Shown here: positions 51,043 to 59,264 of the stretch, piece by piece
Layout of the letters: every line of letters starts with the position of its first letter
How positions within the stretch are numbered: position 1 is the first letter of the stretch
Assembly (NCBI GenBank): GCA_000621905.1
Contig: JHXB01000014.1
Span: 1 to 60,776, forward strand
Origin: Lachnospiraceae bacterium NC2004
Lineage (GTDB): Bacteria > Bacillota > Clostridia > Lachnospirales > Lachnospiraceae
Length of the DNA: 60,776 nt
Reading direction: 5' to 3'
Position numbers and translations under genes: made by a program
The notes under the pieces: generated by a model
Database searches by the model: none
Seen by the model: the letters and a program-made list of their open reading frames with translations, nothing else
Told to the model about the DNA's origin: nothing

Positions 51043-52245
51043 ATGGAAAGAAAGTACGTTCATGATTTTGAGTTCATAGGAAGAGTTATTAATATTTTAA
51101 GAGTGTTGAAGGAAAGAACTGACGAGCACACGACGCTATCGCAGACAGAAATATTAAATATTATGAACGAGCAGGAGTATCCTTGTTCTCAAAGAACACT
51201 GTCAGATTATCTAAAGGTTTTGATGAGGGTGTTGAATCCTGAAGACGACGATGGATATGTTGACGAAAAATACACGATAGATGATTATAAGATTATACCT
51301 AAAGGATTAGAACGCAAATTATACTATAGAGACCACGGATATATCGCTGAAGGTGAAAAGAAACTCCAACTGCGAGGCTTAAGATACAATCACACTTTCT
51401 CTTTTGCAGAACTTAATAAGCTTATCGAAGCAGTACTCTTTTTAAAGGATATTGATACAGATGAAAAAGAAAAGCTAATTCGTAAATTACAATCTCTTTC
51501 AAGTGATAATTTCCCAAAATACTCGCCATATATCAGCGAGACAACAAAAAAGATTTCCAAAGATATAGTGGGTGTTTTTGAAGATCCCAAAATTGATGAA
51601 GCAGTAGCAATGGAGAACCTAAAGGCTATACGAAATGCTATTGATAATGATAGACAAATAAGCTTCAATTTCTTAGGATACAACGAGAATAAACAACTTG
51701 TAGCAAGAAAGAATGTAAGCGGCGATGACATTTGTTACACTGTAAGTCCATATTACATTATATTGTACAATGGTAAATACTACCTCATTTGTTGCCATGA
51801 ATCATATGATAATGTGTCGTTTTATAGGGTTGATCTTATGAAGAATATTACTGATGAAATAGTTTCAAGAAGAGACTCTAAGAAAATGATATGCAAATGT
51901 CGCAAACCTAAAAGGGATGTAGTTGGCTTGCCGAAAGAATGGAATGAGAAGACAGCGTCTGAATTTCAGTCAGAGCATTTGTATATGTTTTATGGTAGTC
52001 CTATTAGTATTAGACTTAAGATTGATAATGAAAGATATACACTGCTGCACGATTATTTTGGTGATAGATATCATTATGTTAAACATATTGACGAAAAATG
52101 GGATGAAGTTGAAGTTAAATGTGTGCCAAGCGCGATGATATCTTGGGTGATGCAATGCTCGGATTATGTGGAAGTGTTAAGCCCTGATGAACTTAGGAAT
52201 TCTATAAGAGATAAATGTAAAAGTCTTATAGAGAGGTATAGTTAA
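51043..52245 (+). CDS. WYL-domain transcriptional regulator
   Basis: 400 residues. An N-terminal winged helix-turn-helix (about 8-65, with TEILNIMNEQEYPCSQRTLS) is followed by a WYL domain (about 195-290: ISFNFLGYNENKQLVARK, VSPYYIILYNGKYYLICC) and a C-terminal WCX extension. WYL regulators often control phage-defence and conflict loci and sense nucleic acids or nucleotides. ATG 51043 follows AAGGAGG. Its codon use and GC content are higher than those of its neighbours, and it stands alone. It may control the island genes (inference). Confidence 0.9.
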   Translation: MERKYVHDFEFIGRVINILRVLKERTDEHTTLSQTEILNIMNEQEYPCSQRTLSDYLKVLMRVLNPEDDDGYVDEKYTIDDYKIIPKGLERKLYYRDHGYIAEGEKKLQLRGLRYNHTFSFAELNKLIEAVLFLKDIDTDEKEKLIRKLQSLSSDNFPKYSPYISETTKKISKDIVGVFEDPKIDEAVAMENLKAIRNAIDNDRQISFNFLGYNENKQLVARKNVSGDDICYTVSPYYIILYNGKYYLICCHESYDNVSFYRVDLMKNITDEIVSRRDSKKMICKCRKPKRDVVGLPKEWNEKTASEFQSEHLYMFYGSPISIRLKIDNERYTLLHDYFGDRYHYVKHIDEKWDEVEVKCVPSAMISWVMQCSDYVEVLSPDELRNSIRDKCKSLIERYS

Positions 52246-52305
52246 TTTACAGCTGTATTATCTGAAAAGTAGTGAGGTCGATTAAGAATCAATGGTTTTG
52301 TTCGT

Positions 52306-52425
52306 AAAATTGCTTTTTGGAGAGATGTTGCTGAAATGATTTGCTATAATAAATGTATATATTAAGATATCAATACAGGTTTTTATGATGACAGCTTAAT
52401 ATGTATGGTATATTAAGTCAATTTG
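52306..52425 (+). promoter_or_regulatory. promoter cassette copy 2
   Basis: 120 bases almost identical to 57880-58000: AATTGCTTTTTGGAGAGATG, TTTGCTATAAT (TATAAT 52345-52350), then a leader with the dyad CTTAATAT...ATATTAAG. The core is shared with 43069. Confidence 0.75.
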
Positions 52426-52804
52426 TACAAATATCGGTGAATGGTTTTATGAAGATTGTTATGAAATAACAGATGAAAAAGGAAATTCTTTGCAAACATC
52501 ATCAAGTCATACAATGTATTTGAAAGTTTTAGATAAAGAAGGTAATGTTTGTAATGATTTATTACAAGAATCTATTCTATCTAGAGAAAGATTACAAGAA
52601 AAAGATGAACTATATATAGTAGTCAAAGAAGCAAAAGAGTATTTAGATAAAGGTTATATGATTATAAATCCTATAACAGGGAATAAGATTCTCTCTATAA
52701 CTTCATTATTCGATGGAGAGATGAAGAAAGTGAGGTGTATTCAGACGAATGATGGTTATTATGACATAAGACAATTTAGAAGTCATAATTCCATCATTCC
52801 GTAA
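52418..52804 (+). pseudogene. startless island ORF (gene fragment)
   Basis: The frame is open from 52418 (SICTNIGEWFYEDCYEITDE) to the stop at 52804 and has no ATG or ribosome-binding site; a TTG at 52490 is the first possible start. The 5' part was replaced by the promoter cassette. The last 80 bases belong to the 242-bp duplication. No family recognised. Confidence 0.55.
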
Positions 52805-52964
52805 CGGTCGGGAGTTATACAAAATAATCCGCTTTCGTTAGATACAAAATTACGAGTATTGAGGAAAATTAATAATATTGATAATGTTTAAAATTTTGTA
52901 TATACTTATTTAATTCCTGAAGTTATATATAAAAATATAATTTAAAGGAGTTATATAATGGATA
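52723..52964 (+). repeat. 242-bp direct repeat, left copy
   Basis: Identical in length to 53580-53821 with a single mismatch noticed (AGTCATAAT against AGTTATAAT). It runs from the end of the 52418 fragment (GAAGAAAGTGAGGTG) to the start of a short ORF (GGAGTTATATAATGGATA). Confidence 0.95.
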
Positions 52965-52980
52965 TATCATTCTTATATAA

Positions 52981-53100
52981 GATATAAAAAGACATAGGAT
53001 AATAAGTATAAAAGAGTTGGAAAACTCATTAGTTAGCGAAAATTTTACTTACAATGGAAAACCTGTTAGAACTGTGGTTAGACCTGAATACTGTTTTTAA
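52981..53100 (+). pseudogene. severed protein tail
   Basis: A 39-codon frame without start (KRHRIISIKELENSLVSEN to PEYCF), directly after a nine-codon ORF at 52958. Looks like the C-terminal end of a deleted gene, possibly a displaced toxin tip. Confidence 0.4.
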
Positions 53101-53218
53101 ATAAGGGAGGATCAAAAGATCCTTCTATATATATTTTTAAGAAAGTATATATTGTAACAAAAGTTTTCCGGATGATGTAATCTGCTAACCCTCTAAGCAG
53201 AAGAAAGAGGTGAAATAA

Positions 53219-53416
53219 ATGATTAACAATGGTAAAAATTCTTTTGATGATACAATATCTTTTATTCCTAAAGAAAGAAAATTGGAGATCGATGAAATCT
53301 TAAAAAGAACAGAGAAAGATATGGATTCTAGATCCTTAGAAACCGTTTCATTTGAAGAATTTCGCGATATAATTTTTGGAAAGGGGAGAATGTTCTCTGA
53401 TGGGATTGATATATGA
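53219..53416 (+). CDS. antitoxin of a ParE-type pair
   Basis: 65 residues, ATG 53219 after AGAGGTG. Acidic N-terminal part and IDEILKRTEKDMDSRS helix. It overlaps the toxin gene by 17 bases. Family not recognised; role inferred from the neighbour. Confidence 0.6.
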   Translation: MINNGKNSFDDTISFIPKERKLEIDEILKRTEKDMDSRSLETVSFEEFRDIIFGKGRMFSDGIDI

Positions 53417-53609
53417 TGTAAGACCAACAAAAGTTTTTATAGAAGAGCTTGAAGACACTGTAAGATATATACAATACAACCTTCAAAATGAAACTGCAGC
53501 AAAAAATTTTGCAAAGAGAGTGTATGAAGTGCTTGATTCTCTTTCGTACTTACCTAATAGAAATATGAATTGGAGATTTGAAGAAAGTGAGGTGTATTCA
53601 GACGAATGA
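53400..53609 (+). CDS. RelE/ParE-superfamily toxin, altered C terminus
   Basis: 69 residues from ATG 53400 (AGGGGAG upstream). The RPTKVFIEELEDTVRYIQYN and NFAKRVYEVLDSLSYLPNRN segments fit the first two helices and strand of ParE toxins. Normal members have about 95-100 residues with a C-terminal beta-sheet and Arg-rich strand; here the frame ends in the 242-bp repeat (FEESEVYSDE), so the toxin is truncated and probably inactive. Confidence 0.7.
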   Translation: MGLIYDVRPTKVFIEELEDTVRYIQYNLQNETAAKNFAKRVYEVLDSLSYLPNRNMNWRFEESEVYSDE

Positions 53610-53821
53610 TGGTTATTATGACATAAGACAATTTAGAAGTTATAATTCCATCATTCCGTAACGGTCGGGAGTTATACAAAATAATCCGCTTTCGTTAGAT
53701 ACAAAATTACGAGTATTGAGGAAAATTAATAATATTGATAATGTTTAAAATTTTGTATATACTTATTTAATTCCTGAAGTTATATATAAAAATATAATTT
53801 AAAGGAGTTATATAATGGATA
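53580..53821 (+). repeat. 242-bp direct repeat, right copy
   Basis: Starts within the ParE-like gene and ends at a ten-codon ORF (ATGGATAAAATTTTTAATTT). See 52723. The repeat brackets the toxin-antitoxin pair. Confidence 0.95.
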
Positions 53822-53920
53822 AAATTTTTAATTTATTTAAAAGCTAAAATTTTATATAAAAATGTATCATATTTTTAACAAAAAGATAATAATATTATAA
53901 TGAAGGGCGGTTATTTAATA

Positions 53921-54190
53921 ATGAAACATAATTATGAAATAATTTTAGAATTAAGGGATGATTTAAATCGTGACGATAAAAATTTTATAATTCAAAAAAT
54001 AAATAATTTAAAAGATAAGTTTGGATTAATTCAAGAAGGAAATAAAATTTTTAAATACGAAAATAATTTATCATATGATGATGTTCCATATTGCATAATG
54101 TTTTGTATGCATATTTCAAAATTCAAGTCTTATTTTAAAACTATTTATTATAACAGTTTATGTGAAAGGGTAAGTCATGGAAAACTTTAA
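53921..54190 (+). CDS. small island protein, family B copy 2
   Basis: 89 residues from ATG 53921. Paralogue of the 50173 product: both have Y-E-[IV], then DLN/NLN, NFI-x2-KIN and a YDD[VI]P-like turn, then a KF-x2-Y segment. The last 14 bases overlap the VapD-like ORF. Unknown function. Confidence 0.7.
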   Translation: MKHNYEIILELRDDLNRDDKNFIIQKINNLKDKFGLIQEGNKIFKYENNLSYDDVPYCIMFCMHISKFKSYFKTIYYNSLCERVSHGKL

Positions 54191-54356
54191 TGGAGTATTA
54201 ATAACTTTTGATTTAAAAATAGAAAAATTAAAAATTTATTTTGATTATAAAAATCCAAAATATTCTTATACAATAATAAGAAATTATCTAACATCACTTG
54301 GTTTTGAAAAATCTAATGATTCGGATTATATATCAAATGAAAGAAATCTCATATGA
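54177..54356 (+). pseudogene. VapD-like (Cas2-fold) ORF, 3' truncated
   Basis: 59 residues: MENFNGVLITFDLKIEKLKI, then YSYTIIRNYLTSLGFEKSND. The FDL strand, the Y-x2-I-R-x-L helix and the GFE turn resemble the first half of VapD, a ribonuclease-like family of about 95 residues. The frame runs out into the start of the rhodanese-TtcA gene, so the 3' half was lost at that junction. Confidence 0.6.
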
Positions 54357-55473
54357 AGAATTAAAAGAATTGAATGAAGACTCTTATAAGCTTATAGATA
54401 TCAGGGATGAAGGGCTAAGAGCTTATGGCATGATACCCGGAGCTCTGGCTGCTGACTTTGACAATGATGATGAAGCGGATGAAGTCATAAAAAAAATACC
54501 TGAAGATAAAAAACTGATTCTATATTGTGAAGTAGGAAGAAAAACTTTAAACCTTGAAGGATTAGGTTGTCTTGAAGGAAGAGATTGTTATAGCCTGACC
54601 GGCGGTTACATCGGATTTGTGAGAGCGTCTATGGCGGCTGAGCAGGAAGACAGGAAGCAAAAGGCTGAAGAGAGTATACGCAAGAAGTTTCATAAATCTA
54701 TATTTTCTCCATTTGCCAAGGCATGTAAAACCTACAGGCTTATTGAGGAAGGCGATAGAATTGCAGTCTGCATTTCCGGTGGAAAAGATTCGATGCTTAT
54801 GGCTAAGCTTTTTCAGGAGATTCAAAGGCACAGACAATGCAGTTTTGAGCTTAAATTTCTCGTAATGGACCCGGGATATAATAAGGATAATCGGGAGTTG
54901 ATAGAGAGTAATGCCAAGGCACTTAATATTCCGATTACGATATTTGAAAGTGATATTTTTAATGCTGTAGATACAATAGAAAAGAATCCTTGTTATCTTT
55001 GTGCGAGGATGAGACGCGGTTATCTGTATAACGAGGCTAAAAAGCTTGGATGCAACAAGATTGCTTTAGGGCATCACTATGATGATGTGATTGAGACTAT
55101 ACTTATGGGGATGCTTCAAGGGGCTCAAATCCAGACTATGATGCCCAAGCTTCACAGTACCAATTTTGAGGGAATGGAGCTTATAAGACCGCTTTATCTG
55201 GTAAGAGAGAGTGATATTTGCAAATGGAGAGACTATAACAATTTGCATTTTTTACAGTGCGCATGTCATTTTACCGAAACATGTTCAACTTGCCATGAAG
55301 ATGGAACAACCTCTTCCAAAAGGCTTGAAACAAAGAAGCTTATAGCGGAACTGAAAAAGACCAACCCATTCGTTGAATCCAATATTTTTAGAAGTGTTGA
55401 AAATGTTAATATAGACACGGTTATTGAATATAAGCAAAATGGGGTAAGACATAATTTTTTGGATAGTTACTAA
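54337..55473 (+). CDS. rhodanese-TtcA-like tRNA thiolase fusion
   Basis: 378 residues from ATG 54337. Residues 1-95 are a rhodanese domain with active-site Cys64 in LYCEVGRK. Residues 115-378 are a PP-loop ATPase: SGGKDSM (147-153), the CYLCARMRRG cysteine pair, LGHHYDDVIET and a second pair CSTC. This matches the TtcA/TusA-independent tRNA sulfuration family; the fused rhodanese would hand over persulfide sulfur. Likely product is a 2-thio base in tRNA (inference). Higher GC than neighbours; probably an original chromosomal gene in the island. The usual leader is gone, and the gene now begins inside the VapD fragment, with no clear ribosome-binding site. Confidence 0.88.
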   Translation: MKEISYEELKELNEDSYKLIDIRDEGLRAYGMIPGALAADFDNDDEADEVIKKIPEDKKLILYCEVGRKTLNLEGLGCLEGRDCYSLTGGYIGFVRASMAAEQEDRKQKAEESIRKKFHKSIFSPFAKACKTYRLIEEGDRIAVCISGGKDSMLMAKLFQEIQRHRQCSFELKFLVMDPGYNKDNRELIESNAKALNIPITIFESDIFNAVDTIEKNPCYLCARMRRGYLYNEAKKLGCNKIALGHHYDDVIETILMGMLQGAQIQTMMPKLHSTNFEGMELIRPLYLVRESDICKWRDYNNLHFLQCACHFTETCSTCHEDGTTSSKRLETKKLIAELKKTNPFVESNIFRSVENVNIDTVIEYKQNGVRHNFLDSY

Positions 55474-55498
55474 ACCGGGGGACAGGTCTTCCGGTTTC
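55472..55498. repeat. GGGGACAGGTCTTCCGG repeat
   Basis: AAACCGGGGGACAGGTCTTC and CCGGTTT form a hairpin. Close copies: 55911-55930 and 57841-57865. Confidence 0.7.
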
Positions 55499-55529
55499 CG
55501 TTCAGAATGAAAAAGAGGAGGATTACTAC

Positions 55530-55862
55530 ATGAATCTACCAGCTACATTAAAAGAATATTGTTTAGAAATGGATATTGATTATGACGAGGATAGGGATAA
55601 GCAGAATGAAGAGTTATATAAAGACATGGTCGATTATCTCAGATTAGTTTCACAATTTGATAGGATACCATTAACCGAAGACAAGAAAAGGGCTTTTTTA
55701 GAAGAATTTGATATTAGTATGTGCATAGAACACGATAACAGCTATTATTCACAGATGATAATTGGACAGACTGAAAGAGTAATAGATGAAATTAGAGTGT
55801 TAGGTCCGGAATATGGATTTTTACTAGACATAATCATCGATTTTTTTATTGAAGGAAAGTAA
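55530..55862 (+). CDS. small island protein of unknown function
   Basis: 110 residues; ATG 55530 follows AGAGGAGG. Acidic, helical, no signal peptide (LKEYCLEMDIDYDEDRDKQN at the N-terminal end). A copy of the 43 bases around its start (leader and first seven codons) occurs at 57793-57834, so a second gene of this kind was lost. Immunity-like by size and setting. Confidence 0.75.
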   Translation: MNLPATLKEYCLEMDIDYDEDRDKQNEELYKDMVDYLRLVSQFDRIPLTEDKKRAFLEEFDISMCIEHDNSYYSQMIIGQTERVIDEIRVLGPEYGFLLDIIIDFFIEGK

Positions 55863-55994
55863 TCGTGCAAAGAGAATGTGAAGAAGAAATCAGCGAAATT
55901 CTGATAAGAACACGTAAACCACGGGGGCAGGTCTTCCGGAATTCGGATGGGAATGTAAGTGAAGAGGATATGCGAAATGGAAAGGGGGGTGACT

Positions 55995-56099
55995 ATGAGT
56001 AAGGGAAATGACCACACGTCCGGATGTATCCGTGTGAAGCAGGAGAAACTGGACTGGTTGGTGGAGAATGTAGATATTGGAACGATAGTGGTGATGTAA
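55995..56099 (+). pseudogene. L,D-transpeptidase (YkuD) C-terminal remnant
   Basis: 34 codons: MSKGNDHTSGCIRVKQEKLD and on to WLVENVDIGTIVVM. The HTSGCIRV core with the catalytic Cys and the following D-x2-WL...GT-x-V pattern are the end of a YkuD domain. All upstream parts are missing. A frame before it (55864 on) runs through the repeat at 55911. Confidence 0.75.
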
Positions 56100-56131
56100 G
56101 GTGCAAAGATATGTTGTAAAGGAGACCATGT

Positions 56132-56845
56132 ATGAATATTGATTTAGACCGATACAATGAAATTGGGAAATATGGAATAGGTGAGTTGTTCATAGGAAGT
56201 GTTGGTAAAAAAGGAGTCGTTGTTGAAAAAGGAGACGAAGCCATATTTGATACAGACAGCCTTAATTACCACTTTTATCCTAAAAAGCGAAATGAGAATA
56301 TTGAAAAAGAAATTTTGGATAAAATAAAAGAAATATTAGAGGCTGCTAAGGCTGATCCGGATATAAAGATAACGAATAGTCAAAAAGAAATGGAAGAGGC
56401 GATTAGCGATGGACAGATTATAATTTATTGTAATGAGAAAGGTGGTTGTCTAAGAAAAAATAATGAAATAATCTGTAGACTGTTTAGGTATATTGCTGCT
56501 AAAAAAAATGATATTTTGTATGAACTTAATTTTATGAGATTTTATATATCGCAAGATAATAGTGTTAATTGTATATTAAAGAGTATTCAGTTTGATAGAG
56601 TAATAGATTCCGGACGGAGTATTATGAAGAGACGTGTTAATAGAAATGGAATCTGTTACCCTAATTCCTATAGGGGGCAGTCGATAAAGCAATTGGAGGA
56701 GACTATATTAGCTAAAAACAATGGTAAAAGTTTTTTTTATAATCCACAAATAGGTTTTGGTGATGAGGCAGAAGCCATACTTGGAGCATTTAAGAAGTTT
56801 ATAGAAATATGTGATAAAAAGATGAGTGAAAATGACCATGCGTAA
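56132..56845 (+). CDS. island protein of unknown function
   Basis: 237 residues; ATG 56132 after AAAGGAGACC. No signal peptide or membrane helix. An N-terminal beta part (GELFIGSVGKKGVVVEKGDE) resembles an Ig-like or SMI-type small fold, then a long Lys/Glu helix (about 55-85) and an alpha/beta remainder. Family not recognised. Its last bases overlap the next remnant. Confidence 0.75.
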   Translation: MNIDLDRYNEIGKYGIGELFIGSVGKKGVVVEKGDEAIFDTDSLNYHFYPKKRNENIEKEILDKIKEILEAAKADPDIKITNSQKEMEEAISDGQIIIYCNEKGGCLRKNNEIICRLFRYIAAKKNDILYELNFMRFYISQDNSVNCILKSIQFDRVIDSGRSIMKRRVNRNGICYPNSYRGQSIKQLEETILAKNNGKSFFYNPQIGFGDEAEAILGAFKKFIEICDKKMSENDHA

Positions 56846-57214
56846 CACCTACATTATTCTCCCGCTAAAAGCAGAAAATCGATTCAATATTCAAGACTAT
56901 AGTATCTCTAATACACACGAAATCGGCTTCGACTCCGATAGCCATTCAATCTGGTGCAGCATAAGTGCGAAAGGCAGCAGGTGTTTGTCCGACGGTTTCG
57001 GCTGAACTGTAAGGGCATCAAAGCAGATTTTAAAGACGGATATTCCCTTGCGGTGCAGGACATTCAGCTTACGATATTTGAGAATGGTATCGGCTTTCTT
57101 ACGGTGATGTTCTGTGTGCCGGAGGAGGAAATCAAGCGAATCTATGATTTTGTCAATCCCGGTTATCTGAAAGACAAGGATGCCGACTTACAGAAGCTGT
57201 ACTTGTCCTCCTGA
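56838..57214 (+). pseudogene. frameshifted gene of unknown family
   Basis: From ATG 56838 the frame encodes MRNTYIILPLKAENRFNIQD and stops at 57005. A second frame (56954-57214) continues with RLNCKGIKADFKDGYSLAVQ to LQKLYLSS. Together they read like one protein broken by a frameshift near 56960-57000. Its GC content is clearly higher than in neighbouring genes. Confidence 0.55.
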
Positions 57215-57305
57215 ATTAAGGGGTAAAGGAAGATGTAATCATATAGCTCATCAAGAAAAAAATGAGAGTATTGTTATAATATTGTAATATAGGAGGATAA
57301 TTATT

Positions 57306-57602
57306 ATGGCATTAATCACTTCAAAAAGTAAATTGCCATTAAGACCATTAGGAAGCTTTTACATGGAAGGAGAAGAGCTTATTGTCATGTTTAAAACTCC
57401 AAACAATGACAATCGTGGTTTTTTCTATGTAGAATTACCAGATAATATTTTTGGTTTTAAATCATGTAAAATTTCATATCCTGATTTAGTAATTCTAAAT
57501 AGAGAAGGATTCAATGATAAACAGATGTCTCGCATAATAAGAATCTGTAAAAAGAATATGAAATATATTCCAGAAATAGTGAAGGAATTTGAAAATGCCT
57601 GA
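57306..57602 (+). CDS. small island protein of unknown function
   Basis: 98 residues; ATG 57306 after AGGAGG. Beta-rich first half (LIVMFKTPNNDNRGFFYVEL), basic helical end. No family recognised. Preceded by a TATAAT-like box region near 57270-57280. Confidence 0.7.
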   Translation: MALITSKSKLPLRPLGSFYMEGEELIVMFKTPNNDNRGFFYVELPDNIFGFKSCKISYPDLVILNREGFNDKQMSRIIRICKKNMKYIPEIVKEFENA

Positions 57603-57879
57603 TTTTAAATTAATTGATTCTTTTTTAACTGTTACTTTTAATTATTTCTTAGCTATTTTTTCCTTTGTATTTTCCAACAACTTTTCCTAGTTTAATTGAA
57701 TCACCAGTATATGGGGTAACCACGGGGACAGGTATCGTGGAATTCTGATACTTTGCCACTGTACCTGTCCCCGCGTTTTTTTTCGGTCAGAAAGAAAAAG
57801 AGGAGGATTACTACATGAATCTACCAGCTACATTAAGAGTAAACCGGGGGGACAGGTCTTCCGGTTTTACGGTTTTACG
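57603..57879. other. non-coding gap with hairpin and gene-start fragment
   Basis: 57603-57710 is AT-rich with nothing recognised. At 57724-57784 GGGGACAGGTA pairs with TACCTGTCCCC and is followed by GCGTTTTTTTT, a strong terminator. At 57793-57834 lies a copy of the leader and first codons (MNLPATL) of the 55530 gene, cut by a GGGGGACAGGTCTTCC repeat. Confidence 0.7.
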
Positions 57880-58000
57880 TGAAATTGCTTTTTGGAGAGA
57901 TGTTGCTGAAATGATTTGCTATAATAATTGTAAATATTAAGATATCAATACAGGTTTTTATGATGACAGCTTAATATGTATGGTATATTAAGTTAATTTG
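57880..58000 (+). promoter_or_regulatory. promoter cassette copy 3
   Basis: Nearly identical to 52306-52425, with the extended -10 TGCTATAAT (TATAAT 57919-57924) and the downstream CTTAATAT...ATATTAAG dyad. It drives the 58025 gene. Confidence 0.75.
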
Positions 58001-58024
58001 AAACGAAAGGATGGTATTACGATA

Positions 58025-58552
58025 ATGAAATTGAAAGAATTTGTGGAGATTATTAATAAACAGGAAGAGTTTTCTGTTAAAAACGTTGGACCAGATAATG
58101 CTGCGAAAGAATTTGCAAATGCATTCATTGAGAATAGGGATAAAACAGATGAGGAACTTGAACGCATCATTATGAATAAGGATATAACAAATGAGAATAT
58201 TATTATGAGTGCAAAGATAATTCTGAATTCAAGAAAGAATAACGGAAAATATAAGTATAATCAAGCAGATGATTTGTATGCTGATGTAGATGTATGTAAA
58301 CCATATCTTGATGGAAAGATATTGAATCAAAAGTGGCATATTTTAATTAGTTTGTTAGCATATGTAGATCTAGCTTTTTGTGACGAAGATTGTAAAGAAT
58401 CTTATTATAATTTTGGAGAAATAAAAGAAATAAAAGAAATAAGGCCCACATTAAAAATAGAATTTGAGAAAACGACTAAAAGCTATAAAAGTACTGGTAT
58501 GAATGAGTTTATCAATAAAGCTATCGAAAATTATGAGAACAACGGTATATGA
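58025..58552 (+). CDS. small island protein of unknown function
   Basis: 175 residues from ATG 58025 (TTG 57998 is an alternative start). Acidic and helical, with KLKEFVEIINKQEEFSVKNV at the N terminus and LLAYVDLAFCDEDC in the middle. No family recognised; reminiscent of immunity proteins. It has promoter cassette copy 3 directly upstream and a terminator hairpin after it. Confidence 0.75.
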   Translation: MKLKEFVEIINKQEEFSVKNVGPDNAAKEFANAFIENRDKTDEELERIIMNKDITNENIIMSAKIILNSRKNNGKYKYNQADDLYADVDVCKPYLDGKILNQKWHILISLLAYVDLAFCDEDCKESYYNFGEIKEIKEIRPTLKIEFEKTTKSYKSTGMNEFINKAIENYENNGI

Positions 58553-58587
58553 AAGACGAGGTGATTGGGCAACCACGGGGGGTAACC

Positions 58588-58648
58588 AGGGGGACAGGTA
58601 TCGTGGAATTCTGATACTTTGCCACTGTACCTGTCCCCGCGTTTTTTT
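58588..58648 (+). terminator. terminator, second copy of the 57724 hairpin
   Basis: GGGGACAGGTATCGTGGAAT, then GTACCTGTCCCCGCG followed by TTTTTTT. About 60 bases identical to 57724-57784. Confidence 0.88.
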
Positions 58649-58675
58649 CTGTAGAAGAAAAGGAGATTTAAAAAA

Positions 58676-58897
58676 ATGGAAAAAATTTTTAATTTTTGTG
58701 GAAACGATGTTTATTTAAAAGAAAGAAAGCAAAACTCTTCTATTTTAATATATGGATTTGATGATAAAAATATAGAATTTGAAATTTCTGATATGGGAGC
58801 AATTAAAAATAATAGTATTATTACCAATATGAATAAAGCTCAAATTTATTTTAATACAAATTCTATAAAAGAGTTATATTTAACTTATATAACTTAA
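58676..58897 (+). CDS. small island protein of unknown function
   Basis: 73 residues, ATG 58676 after AAGGAG. Beta-rich (VYLKERKQNSSILIYGFDDK). AT-rich; no family recognised. Confidence 0.6.
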   Translation: MEKIFNFCGNDVYLKERKQNSSILIYGFDDKNIEFEISDMGAIKNNSIITNMNKAQIYFNTNSIKELYLTYIT

Positions 58898-58923
58898 AAA
58901 CAATGGAAGTTGCAGGTTAAAAT

Positions 58924-59256
58924 ATGATAGAAATAAGTAAATTAAATGCTTTTTATTCTTTTTGTATGGGACCTATAGATTGCTATTATGATGGTCCTAG
59001 ATTTATTTATAAAGAAAAATATTTAGTTATATAATATTTTTATTTCATAACTGGCAATTAGCATAAAAAATAAAATTTATGTGTCTAAAAAGATTAAAGA
59101 AGAAAAAATAATAAATCAAGATAATTAATGTATATGAAACAGATCAGGCTTCTTTCAAACAAGAAGCTATAAGTTGTTTAACTTTTATAGAATCAAATGA
59201 ACCTAATTATTATGAAGAATATGATCATATTTATCCTGAATGGTTTAAAAGGAGGT
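58924..59256 (+). pseudogene. decayed gene in three pieces
   Basis: ATG 58924 encodes 36 residues (MIEISKLNAFYSFCMGPIDC, then YYDGPRF) and stops at 59034. In other frames come KIYVSKKIKEEKIINQD (about 59070-59125) and VYETDQASFKQEAISCLTFI to EWFKRR (about 59130-59256). The three read like successive parts of one protein with frameshifts. Confidence 0.5.
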
Positions 59257-59264
59257 AAAATTAA

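Noticed and set aside
56954-57214. Independent 86-residue gene
   Set aside because: No ribosome-binding site at the start, and it continues the sense of the preceding frame, so a frameshifted gene is more likely.
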